A stretch of 7,468 nt of DNA from Anaerolineae bacterium (GTDB taxonomy: Bacteria; Chloroflexota; Anaerolineae; Aggregatilineales; Phototrophicaceae): positions 1 through 7,468 of the forward strand of contig JAIOHO010000714.1 in assembly GCA_019912905.1 (NCBI GenBank). Direction: 5' to 3'. This document shows positions 1 to 5,724 of the stretch, one piece after another (the first letter of the stretch is position 1; every line of letters starts with the position of its first letter). The notes below the pieces were generated by a model. That model was not told where the DNA came from, did not search any database, and saw only the letters and a list, made by a program, of their open reading frames with translations. The translations under genes and the position numbers were made by a program.

Positions 1-1137
1 GCCACCCGCAGCGGCCTGATCGACAGCGTGCACAGTTTCGCCCGCAGCGAGATCGGGATGCCGATGTTCGCGTTCTGGGGCATCATGACGATGATTTCGG
101 TCGGGCTGATTTTGTGGCGCAGGAACCGGGGCGAACTCAAAGACGATCATGCCTTTGCGAACCTCCTCAGCCGCGAGTCGCTGTTCGTGCTGAACAACGT
201 GATTTTCGTGGCCCTGTTTGCGGCTATCTTCTGGGGCAGCTTCGGCGCGCCCATCATCTCCGAAATGTTTCTCGATACCAATATCACCCTCGGCAGCGAT
301 TATTTCATCCGTGTGACGCCGCCGCTGTTCGCCGCGCTGTATCTGCTGATGGGCATCGCGCCGCTGTCCGCCTGGGGAGCGACTTCGCTGCCACGGTTGG
401 GGCGTTCGCTGATCATCCCGCTGATCCTGACGGCGGCCTTCGTCGTACTGTTCGTGCTGGACGGCACGACGTCTGCCGGTGCGCTGATGGGCTATGGGCT
501 GGTCGGTCTGGCCGGGTTCGTGGCGCTGTATGAAATTTATCGCGGGGCGGCAGCCCGGCATCGCACCATGGGCGAAAGCTGGCCGCGAGCGGTGACGGCC
601 TTGTTTGGCCGCAACCGGCGGCGCTACGGCGGCTACATCGTGCACCTGGGCATCACCATCATCGGCCTCGGCATCATCGGCAGTACCCTGTTCCAGCAGG
701 AGACGCAGCAGACGATCGGCCTGGGCCAGACGCTCAGCATCGACGACTACCAGCTGCGTTATGACAACTTCACCGAAGCCGTCGCCACCGATGGCCGCCT
801 GATGCAGATTGCCGATGTCACCGTGGTGCGCGATGGCAAAGACATCGCCCATCTCCGCCCGCGCATCGACGTCTACCCGCAGCAGCCGATGACGATCGCC
901 GGGGCCTACAGCACGCTGGAAAATGACTTTTACGTGCTGCTGGTGGACTGGGAAGAAGTCAGCCACACGAGCGCGACGTTCAAGGTATTTATCAACCCGC
1001 TGGTGAATCTGGTGTGGTGGGGCGGCCTCATTCTGATGCTGGGCACCTTCATCGCTGCCTGGCCGCGAGAACCTGCACCGGTGCAGCTGCGCCAGGAAGT
1101 GCGCGGCAATCAGCGGCGTGCGAGGGCATCCACATGA
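1..1137 (+). CDS. ccmF: Cytochrome c haem lyase subunit CcmF, C-terminal part (5' end outside window)
   Basis: CcmF is the integral membrane core of the System I haem ligation complex; it takes haem from CcmE and, with CcmH, attaches it to apocytochrome CXXCH sites on the outer face of the membrane. The frame is open from base 1 and gives 378 residues, against a usual length of about 640-670, so roughly the N-terminal 40% is missing. Visible family marks are TRSGLIDSVHSFA at residues 2-14, whose His11 should be the periplasmic haem-ligand His (E. coli H303 by my alignment from memory); LSRESLFVLNN just before a transmembrane helix; RRRYGGYIVHLG, whose His215 probably matches the transmembrane His (E. 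coli H491); and a final PLVNLVWWGGLILMLG helix after the FYVLLVDWEE strand. About seven hydrophobic segments are seen. A GTG near base 28 could be mistaken for a start, but the motif runs across it. The stop overlaps the next gene's ATG as ATGA, which implies coupled translation. Confidence 0.95.
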   Translation, partial: ATRSGLIDSVHSFARSEIGMPMFAFWGIMTMISVGLILWRRNRGELKDDHAFANLLSRESLFVLNNVIFVALFAAIFWGSFGAPIISEMFLDTNITLGSDYFIRVTPPLFAALYLLMGIAPLSAWGATSLPRLGRSLIIPLILTAAFVVLFVLDGTTSAGALMGYGLVGLAGFVALYEIYRGAAARHRTMGESWPRAVTALFGRNRRRYGGYIVHLGITIIGLGIIGSTLFQQETQQTIGLGQTLSIDDYQLRYDNFTEAVATDGRLMQIADVTVVRDGKDIAHLRPRIDVYPQQPMTIAGAYSTLENDFYVLLVDWEEVSHTSATFKVFINPLVNLVWWGGLILMLGTFIAAWPREPAPVQLRQEVRGNQRRARAST

Positions 1138-1808
1138 ATGAGAGGAAAATGCGTATTTCGCAAGACTATCCTGCCCTCATCCCCCACCTCCTTCTCCCTC
1201 ATGGAGAAGGGGAGGCCAACGTAAGTCGGGGGATTAAAACCCCTCGCCCTGAGGGAGAGGGGCCAGGGGTGAGGGCCAGGAACGCAGTGTGTACCGCCGT
1301 TACGCTTTTTGGCCGCCGTTCACCTGCGCCGCTCATGATGTTTCTTGTGCTGATTGTGGCCGCGCTGTCCGCGCTGCCTGCCGCCGCGCAGGACAGCACC
1401 ATCAGCGACGATGAAGTCAACGCCGTCGCCAAGCAGTTGTTTTGCCCGGTGTGCGAGAACATCCCGCTGGATGTCTGCCCAACGGTGGCCTGCAAGGAGT
1501 GGCGTGAGGAAATCCGCACCCAGCTTGCCAGCGGCATGAGCGAAGACGCGGTCATCAGTGACTTCGTTCAGCGCTATGGCGAACGGGTCGTCGGCACGCC
1601 GCAGGACCCGACGCTGCGCGCGCTGTCGCTGGTCACACCCTGGTTGTTGGGGTTGATTGCGGTGCTGGTCGCCGGATTCACCTTTATGCGCTGGCGCACC
1701 GGCAAGCCCAGGCAGACTACACCCCTTGGCCCGGTGTCGGAGTCCGGCGCGAGAGACGACGATTATTATCGCACGCGCATCGAACAGGATCTGCTGCAAA
1801 GGCGTTAA
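1134..1808 (+). CDS. ccmH: Cytochrome c maturation protein CcmH with four-Cys active site; N-terminal leader contains an inserted repeat
   Basis: CcmH/CycL is a membrane-anchored thiol-disulfide protein that works with CcmF and CcmG to reduce apocytochrome cysteines and present them for haem attachment. With the ATG at 1134 (ATGA overlap with ccmF) it has 224 residues. In order: an odd leader (1-65), a hydrophobic signal segment (about 66-82, MMFLVLIVAALSALPAAAQ, cleavage likely near A85), the CcmH three-helix domain (about 86-160) and a C-terminal transmembrane helix (about 168-185) with a short charged cytosolic tail. The active site reads LFCPVCENIPLDVCPTVAC (Cys104, 107, 115, 120). Proteobacterial CcmH has LRCxxCQ with only two cysteines. 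SGMSEDAVISDFVQRYGERVV is a typical family stretch. Residues 13-49 are encoded by an inverted-repeat element, so the working start may lie downstream: GTG at 1287, preceded by GAGGGCCAGG, or ATG at 1335 directly at the hydrophobic core. Family call is firm; the start is uncertain. Confidence 0.9.
   Translation: MNERKMRISQDYPALIPHLLLPHGEGEANVSRGIKTPRPEGEGPGVRARNAVCTAVTLFGRRSPAPLMMFLVLIVAALSALPAAAQDSTISDDEVNAVAKQLFCPVCENIPLDVCPTVACKEWREEIRTQLASGMSEDAVISDFVQRYGERVVGTPQDPTLRALSLVTPWLLGLIAVLVAGFTFMRWRTGKPRQTTPLGPVSESGARDDDYYRTRIEQDLLQRR
1170..1280. repeat. Inverted-repeat (REP/MITE-like) element inserted in the 5' end of ccmH
   Basis: The left end (1170-1180, CCTGCCCTCAT) and right end (about 1269-1280, GTGAGGGCCAGG) are imperfect inverted repeats, and the similarity continues inward for about 30 nt. 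Each arm also folds on itself: CTTCTCC(CTCAT)GGAGAAG on the left (1191-1208), and CCCTC with GAGGG on the right (1241-1255). The minus strand translates as LTPGPSPSGRG, a peptide that recurs in many GC-rich bacterial genomes as the readout of a dispersed palindromic repeat of this kind (from memory, not searched). The outer limits give 111 nt, exactly 37 codons, codon-aligned with ccmH, so the gene stays open. No clear target-site duplication is visible. It encodes no protein of its own and would need a transposase supplied in trans, if it is mobile at all. Confidence 0.75.
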
Positions 1809-1824
1809 TTCACCCAGAACGTGC

Positions 1825-1847
1825 GCAGGGGTGCAGCCTGCCCCTGC
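1825..1847 (+). other. GC-rich hairpin between ccmH and the thioredoxin gene
   Basis: GCAGGGG (1825-1831) and CCCCTGC (1841-1847) are perfect inverted repeats around a 9-nt loop in the 63-nt gap after ccmH. No T-run follows, so it is not a standard intrinsic terminator. It could slow RNA decay or be a relic of a dispersed repeat. It sits about 25 nt upstream of the chosen ATG of the next gene, so it need not hide the ribosome site. Confidence 0.4.
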
Positions 1848-1871
1848 CAGGATCATGTTGAGAATGAAATC

Positions 1872-2492
1872 ATGACCGACGCAAACATCCCTGTAATGAA
1901 TAACGAAACCACCGAATCGCTTCCGGGAGATTTCGATCCGCTCGACCTCAAACAGCCAACAACACCCCGGAAGGGCGGCCTTGGCCTCGGCTCGATCGTC
2001 CTGCTGATTGGTGTCCTGGCGGTGGTCGGCGTGTTCGGCCTGGCGCTGCTCCAGCGCAACCAGACCCAGCCCACCTCCGGCAGCGCGCCGGATTTCACCT
2101 TTACCACCTATGACGGTCAGGAAATCAGCCTGGCGGATCTGCGCGGCAAAGTTGTGATCGTGAATTTCTGGGCCAGTTGGTGCGGCCCATGCCGCGTCGA
2201 AGCGCCGGATTTGCAGCGCGTGTGGGAAAAGTACCGCGAACAGGATGTAGTGCTTCTCGGAATTACCTACACCGATACGGATGCCAACGCACAGGCGTTC
2301 ATGGACGAATTCGGTATGACCTATCCCAATGGGCCGGACCGGGGCACACGCATCTCCGACCGTTATAACATTCAGGGCGTGCCGGAGACGTTTGTCATCG
2401 ACCAGAATGGCCGGGTGGCGAAGTTTATTTACGCGCCGACCAACGAACGCGACCTGAGCGCGATCATCGACGGCCTGCTCGAATCGGCGTAA
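1872..2492 (+). CDS. ccmG: Membrane-anchored thioredoxin-like protein, CcmG/DsbE/ResA type
   Basis: This is a TlpA/ResA/CcmG-class thiol-disulfide oxidoreductase that donates electrons outside the membrane, keeping apocytochrome CXXCH or the CcmH cysteines reduced. From ATG 1872 it has 206 residues: a hydrophilic cytosolic N-terminus (1-35) with a KGG stretch, one transmembrane helix (about 41-60), and a thioredoxin fold from about 70 (APDFTFTTYDGQEISLADLRGK) to the end. The catalytic motif is NFWASWCGPC (Cys104 and Cys107) and the cis-proline region is GVPETFVID (Pro171), both intact. The lack of a cleavable signal peptide means a signal-anchor. The reading frame is open back to a GTG at 1821, but that extension crosses a hairpin and has no family character. 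The ribosome site before 1872 (GAGAATGA) is weak. Position after ccmH supports the ccmG role; the name ResA would be equally fair on sequence alone. Confidence 0.9.
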   Translation: MTDANIPVMNNETTESLPGDFDPLDLKQPTTPRKGGLGLGSIVLLIGVLAVVGVFGLALLQRNQTQPTSGSAPDFTFTTYDGQEISLADLRGKVVIVNFWASWCGPCRVEAPDLQRVWEKYREQDVVLLGITYTDTDANAQAFMDEFGMTYPNGPDRGTRISDRYNIQGVPETFVIDQNGRVAKFIYAPTNERDLSAIIDGLLESA

Positions 2493-2521
2493 ATGCACGA
2501 GCGGCAGCAGGCTTACTGACT

Positions 2522-2528
2522 GAAGGTG
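2522..2528 (+). promoter_or_regulatory. Ribosome binding site deciding the CcmI-like start
   Basis: GAAGGTG is complementary to the 16S 3' end and lies six nt before ATG 2535. It overlaps the alternative in-frame GTG 2526, which is therefore unlikely to be the start. Confidence 0.65.
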
Positions 2529-2534
2529 ACAATT

Positions 2535-2927
2535 ATGAGTATCGGTGGACTCCTTTTCTTCCTGCTGCTGCTGGGTGGCACCGCGCTGCTGGTGATCTAC
2601 CCGCTGCTGCGCCGTGAAGCCAGAGGCACAGAAGATGCCCAGTATATCCAGAAACAGCGGGAGCGCCTGCTGGTGTATTACGAGCGCGTGCTGACCAACC
2701 TGCGCGACCTGGACGAAGATCATGCCACCGGCAAGATGCCGGACACCACCTACCAGGCGGAGCGCGAAGATTGGGAACAGCGCGGCATCCAGGTGTTGAA
2801 GACGCTCGACACCCTGGACGATCACAGCGTCATCCCGACCAGCGTGCACGATGATGCTGCCGTCGATGAAGCCATCGACCAGGCCATCGAAGCTGCCATC
2901 GCCGCCCGCCGCAAAGCCACCAACTGA
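2535..2927 (+). CDS. Small CcmI-like membrane protein (no TPR domain)
   Basis: A 130-residue protein: one N-terminal transmembrane helix (residues about 4-26, rich in Leu), then RREAR, which by the positive-inside rule puts the rest in the cytoplasm, then a helical, highly charged tail. The tail contains YYERVLTNLRDLDEDHATGKM followed by Y-x-x-x-R. This Leu-Arg-Asp-Leu-Asp-x-Asp, Gly-Lys, Tyr/Arg pattern is what the first, non-TPR part of CcmI and short CcmI-like proteins of Gram-positive and Chloroflexota ccm loci look like. Proteobacterial CcmI goes on to a second helix and a periplasmic TPR domain that binds apocytochrome; those are absent here. The start is set by GAAGGTG at 2522-2528, six nt before the ATG; the in-frame GTG at 2526 lies inside that ribosome site. 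The role is presumably assembly of the CcmF/CcmH complex, but that is inferred from homology and position. Confidence 0.75.
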   Translation: MSIGGLLFFLLLLGGTALLVIYPLLRREARGTEDAQYIQKQRERLLVYYERVLTNLRDLDEDHATGKMPDTTYQAEREDWEQRGIQVLKTLDTLDDHSVIPTSVHDDAAVDEAIDQAIEAAIAARRKATN

Positions 2928-2958
2928 GGGAGGCCGACCGGGTCAGCTCGTGTACAGT

Positions 2959-3020
2959 GCCTTTCCGTCTCCTGAAACAAGGCTGGCGCAGCGATGAGCA
3001 GGCCCGACCAGACGGAAGGC
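2959..3020 (+). other. Inverted repeat / long-stem RNA hairpin in the lipoprotein leader
   Basis: TTCCGTCT (2963-2970) pairs perfectly with AGACGGAA (3010-3017), and GCC (2959-2961) with GGC (3018-3020) adds three pairs across one bulged T. Inside the loop, GCTG-GCG-CAGC (2982-2992) can form a small second hairpin. A branched RNA is therefore possible. This is folding by eye, without an energy calculation. Confidence 0.4.
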
Positions 3021-3040
3021 CCAAATCATGTCATAGGGAT

Positions 3041-3080
3041 GTTCAGGCGGCAGGGACGCATTCGCCCACCGTGCCTGAAC
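3041..3080 (+). other. Second inverted repeat in the lipoprotein leader
   Basis: GTTCAGGC (3041-3048) and GCCTGAAC (3073-3080) are perfect 8-nt inverted repeats with a 24-nt loop. The stem ends about 20 nt before the ribosome site AAGGGA of the next gene. It could influence translation of the lipoprotein or bind a regulator as DNA; no further evidence separates these. Confidence 0.4.
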
Positions 3081-3113
3081 GCCGATCCTCAACCACATCA
3101 AGGGACACACCAA

Positions 3114-5003
3114 ATGTCATCATTTGTTTATCGCCCGATCTATCGTCTCGTCTTGCCGCTTGTGCTGCTGCTTCTGGCGGCCTGTGGAGGGCTGTCCGGT
3201 GAACCGGAAATCGCCGTGACTCTGCCCCCGGCCACTGCTGCCCCACCGGAGATCAGCATTCCGTCCAGCCCGCCGGATCTGGCGGTCGGCGCGCAGATCT
3301 TTGCCCAGAACTGCACGCGCTGTCACGGGACGAACGGTGCCGGGGATGGTCAGTTGGTGCTCACCGGCCAGATCAACAATCCGGGCAATTTTACCCAACC
3401 GGACCTGGCACGCGTTCAGACGCCGCAGGAATGGTTCAATACGATTACCAACGGCAAGCTCGACGCGCTGATGCCGCCCTGGAAAGACTCCCTGACCGCC
3501 CAGCAGCGCTGGAACGTGGCGCTGTATACCTATACACTCAGCTACACGGCGGACCAGATCACGCGCGGCGAAACGCTGTGGACAGCCAACTGCGGCGAAA
3601 GCTGCGATTCGCTGACCGGCGTGGGGTCGCTGACGGACCTGGAAACGATGGTCTCTGCCAGCGACGCCGAACTGCGCGCCGCCCTGCCCGCCGCTATCAC
3701 CGACGACAATGACGCCTGGGCCGTCGTCGCCTATCTGCGCACGCGCGCCGTCCAGAATTCAGGCACAGTGGGCCAGCAGGTGCCGCCGCCCGCTGCCACC
3801 GAAGAAGTCCAATCGGCCAGCGGCGGTCCCGTCACTCCTGGCGCGGCGTCTGCCAATGTGGAAACCGGGCCGGTCCTCGGCCAGATCGTCAACGGTACAG
3901 CCGGAGGCGGCACGACGGATGGCCTGTCGGTGCGCCTGTTCCGCTGGAGCGTGGACTTTACGCCCCTGGAACCCCTCGAAACGACCACCGATGCCGACGG
4001 CAATTACCGCTTCGACGCCATCGAATTGAACCCGGCGGCGGCCTATGCCGCAGCGGTGGATTACCGCGACCGCCGCTTTATCAGTGAATTTGTGCGCGGC
4101 ACCAGCAACCCGCTGGAACTGCCGATTACCGTCTACGAGCCGACCGAAGACCCGTCGGTGATTACCATCCGCAGCCTCGTGAACCAGATGACTGCCGTTG
4201 GGACTGGTGTCCAGGTCGTGCAGGTGATCAATTTCCAGAATACGTCGGATCGCTTTTACACCAGCAGCAACGAAGTCTCGGACGGCGCGTTTGCCTCGGT
4301 CGTCATCAACCTGCCGCCCGGCTCAACCGTGATCGGCTTCCCGGATGACGAGCGCCGCTACGTCGTCTCCGAAGATCAGTCTACAGTGGTCGATACGCTG
4401 CCGGTGCTGCCGAACGAGGATCACATCGTCCAACTGGTCTACCTCGTTCCGTACACCGGGGATGCCATCATCGAGCAGCCGCTCAATTACACGCTCGATG
4501 GGGAAGTGCGCGTGCTGCTGCGTCCCGATGCGCTGGAAGTCCTCAGCGATCAACTGAGCGCGATTGGGCCGCAGACTGTCGGCCAGAACACCTATAAAGG
4601 CTATGGCGGCACGCTTCAGCTTTCGGCCAGCGACGCCCTGAGCTTCGAACTGCGCGGTGAACCGGCCCCGGCAGCCGCCGAACTGGATCAGCCGCAGGTC
4701 GTCACCTCCAATAACCTGATTGCAGTCGTCGGCGCGGTGTTGATTGTCCTGGGCCTCGTCATCGGCGGGCTTTATATTGTCTACCGGCGGCGCAGCGGCA
4801 CTCCGGCCCCTGTCAGCGCACCCGCACCGGCGGCGAAACCGGCCCGCAGTGATGACAAGAAGCTGATCGACGCGCTGATCCGGCAGATTGCCGAACTGGA
4901 TGAAGAACACGACCGCGGGCAGATCAACCACGATCTGTACCGCCGCCAGCGCAAGCAGTTGAAAAAACGCCTGGCCGAATTATTGGGTGAAGTCGATGAA
5001 TGA
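3114..5003 (+). CDS. Multi-domain cytochrome c lipoprotein with prealbumin-like domain, C-terminal membrane helix and CcmI-like cytosolic tail
   Basis: A 629-residue extracytoplasmic protein. Residues 1-24 are a lipoprotein signal (hydrophobic core, lipobox LAAC, Cys24). A linker rich in Pro/Ala leads to a class I cytochrome c domain (about 55-145) with CTRCHG (Cys67, Cys70, His71) and Met120 in LMPPW as the likely sixth ligand. A second cytochrome-like unit (about 147-212: RGETLWTANC...AWAVVAYLRT) has CGESCD at 160-165 instead of CXXCH, so covalent haem is not expected there. A prealbumin-like/carboxypeptidase-regulatory domain (about 254-345, TTDADGNYRFDAI) and a beta-rich region (to about 520) follow. 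One transmembrane helix (535-557) is followed by RRR, a Pro/Ala linker and a charged helical tail (580-629). That tail, IAELDEEHDRGQI..LYRRQR, resembles the CcmI-like protein upstream. Start chosen from the lipobox and AAGGGA eight nt upstream. It overlaps ccmA by eight nt. Its function is unknown; electron transfer or assistance in cytochrome assembly are both possible. Confidence 0.85.
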   Translation: MSSFVYRPIYRLVLPLVLLLLAACGGLSGEPEIAVTLPPATAAPPEISIPSSPPDLAVGAQIFAQNCTRCHGTNGAGDGQLVLTGQINNPGNFTQPDLARVQTPQEWFNTITNGKLDALMPPWKDSLTAQQRWNVALYTYTLSYTADQITRGETLWTANCGESCDSLTGVGSLTDLETMVSASDAELRAALPAAITDDNDAWAVVAYLRTRAVQNSGTVGQQVPPPAATEEVQSASGGPVTPGAASANVETGPVLGQIVNGTAGGGTTDGLSVRLFRWSVDFTPLEPLETTTDADGNYRFDAIELNPAAAYAAAVDYRDRRFISEFVRGTSNPLELPITVYEPTEDPSVITIRSLVNQMTAVGTGVQVVQVINFQNTSDRFYTSSNEVSDGAFASVVINLPPGSTVIGFPDDERRYVVSEDQSTVVDTLPVLPNEDHIVQLVYLVPYTGDAIIEQPLNYTLDGEVRVLLRPDALEVLSDQLSAIGPQTVGQNTYKGYGGTLQLSASDALSFELRGEPAPAAAELDQPQVVTSNNLIAVVGAVLIVLGLVIGGLYIVYRRRSGTPAPVSAPAPAAKPARSDDKKLIDALIRQIAELDEEHDRGQINHDLYRRQRKQLKKRLAELLGEVDE

Positions 5004-5724
5004 GGCACCAGCGCTGATCGAAACCCGGGCGCTGGTCAAAGCCTATGATCTGCTGGTGGTGCTGCGCAAGCTGGACCTGCACATCCAGCGCGGGGAGTTC
5101 GTCGCTCTGCTCGGTCCCAACGGCAGCGGCAAATCGACCCTGCTGAAGCTGTTGAGCGGCCTGACGCACCCCACCAGCGGCACGATTCTGATCGGCGGCT
5201 GGGAACTGCCGGGCGAGGCCGCAGCGGTGCGTTCGCAGATCGGCATGGTCAGCCACAAAACGCTGCTCTACGAAAACCTGACCGCGCGCGAAAACCTGCA
5301 ATTCTTCGCGCGGCTCTACAACCTGGCGAACTCGAATGAGCGCATCGACGCGCTGCTCAAGCAGGTCGGCCTGAGCAAACGTGGCGACAGTCTGGTGCGC
5401 ACCTTTTCGCGCGGGATGCAGCAGCGCCTGAGCATCGCCCGCGCCCTGCTGCACGCGCCTGACGTGTTGTTTTTCGACGAACCCTACACCGGGCTGGACC
5501 CGGACGCGGCGACGACGCTCGATGACCTGCTGATCCAGGCCCAGCGCGATGGGCATACCATCATCATGACGACCCACGAACTGGAACGGGCGGCCCGCCT
5601 CGCCAGCCGCGTGCTGATCCTGAGCCGAGGCACGGTTGGCTACGATGCCCCGGCCTCGAACCTGACGGCCAGCCAGCTCGCCGCCGCGTATGCCGACCTG
5701 ACTCACGTGGCGGTGGGATCATGA
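4996..5724 (+). CDS. ccmA: Haem exporter ABC-type ATP-binding protein CcmA
   Basis: CcmA is the cytosolic ATPase of the CcmABCD complex; ATP hydrolysis releases haem-loaded CcmE from CcmC. The protein has 242 residues, close to or slightly above the usual 200-240. All ABC ATPase marks are present: Walker A GPNGSGKST (40-48), a Q-loop in RSQIGMVSH, the signature FSRGMQQR (137-144; LSGGQ-equivalent SRGMQ, common in this subfamily), Walker B VLFFDEP (157-163, catalytic Glu162), D-loop GLDP and H-loop His194 in TTHE. ATG 4996 lies inside the end of the lipoprotein gene, preceded by GGGTGA (4985-4990). An in-frame GTG at 4987 would overlap that ribosome site, so it was not chosen. The stop overlaps the ccmB ATG. 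The family is easily confused with other ABC-2 ATPases; the ccmB and ccmC neighbours settle it. Confidence 0.95.
   Translation: MNEAPALIETRALVKAYDLLVVLRKLDLHIQRGEFVALLGPNGSGKSTLLKLLSGLTHPTSGTILIGGWELPGEAAAVRSQIGMVSHKTLLYENLTARENLQFFARLYNLANSNERIDALLKQVGLSKRGDSLVRTFSRGMQQRLSIARALLHAPDVLFFDEPYTGLDPDAATTLDDLLIQAQRDGHTIIMTTHELERAARLASRVLILSRGTVGYDAPASNLTASQLAAAYADLTHVAVGS

Larger units (their letters stand above)
2928..3113 (+). other. 186-nt gap upstream of the cytochrome lipoprotein, possible structured leader
   Basis: The longest non-coding stretch in the window. It holds two separate inverted repeats (listed individually) and the ribosome site AAGGGA (3100-3105), eight nt before the ATG. I do not recognise any known riboswitch core in it. 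No T-run follows either hairpin, so neither looks like an intrinsic terminator. No convincing sigma-70 promoter was found by eye. The frame of the downstream gene happens to be open back to an ATG at 2994, but the encoded 40 residues would precede a perfect lipoprotein signal and are not expected. Confidence 0.4.

Noticed and set aside
1014..1133. Upstream extension of ccmH inside ccmF
   Set aside because: These 40 codons are another frame of the ccmF C-terminus with no motif; ATG 1134 with the ATGA overlap is the earliest reasonable start.
1821..1871. GTG start at 1821 for the CcmG-type gene
   Set aside because: The extra 17 residues run through a GC hairpin and have no family character; ATG 1872 gives a normal signal-anchor protein.
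1320..2849. Very long open frame (509 codons) on the minus strand
   Set aside because: It lies opposite ccmH, the thioredoxin gene and the CcmI-like gene, all with clear family motifs. Its translation is low-complexity His/Gln/Arg-rich, as expected from the complement of GC-rich genes.
2994..3113. 40-codon N-terminal extension of the cytochrome lipoprotein from ATG 2994
   Set aside because: The ATG at 3114 has a ribosome site and begins a textbook lipoprotein signal ending in LAAC. The extension would bury the signal and crosses the hairpins.
4987..4995. GTG start at 4987 for ccmA
   Set aside because: It overlaps the ribosome site GGGTGA that serves ATG 4996.
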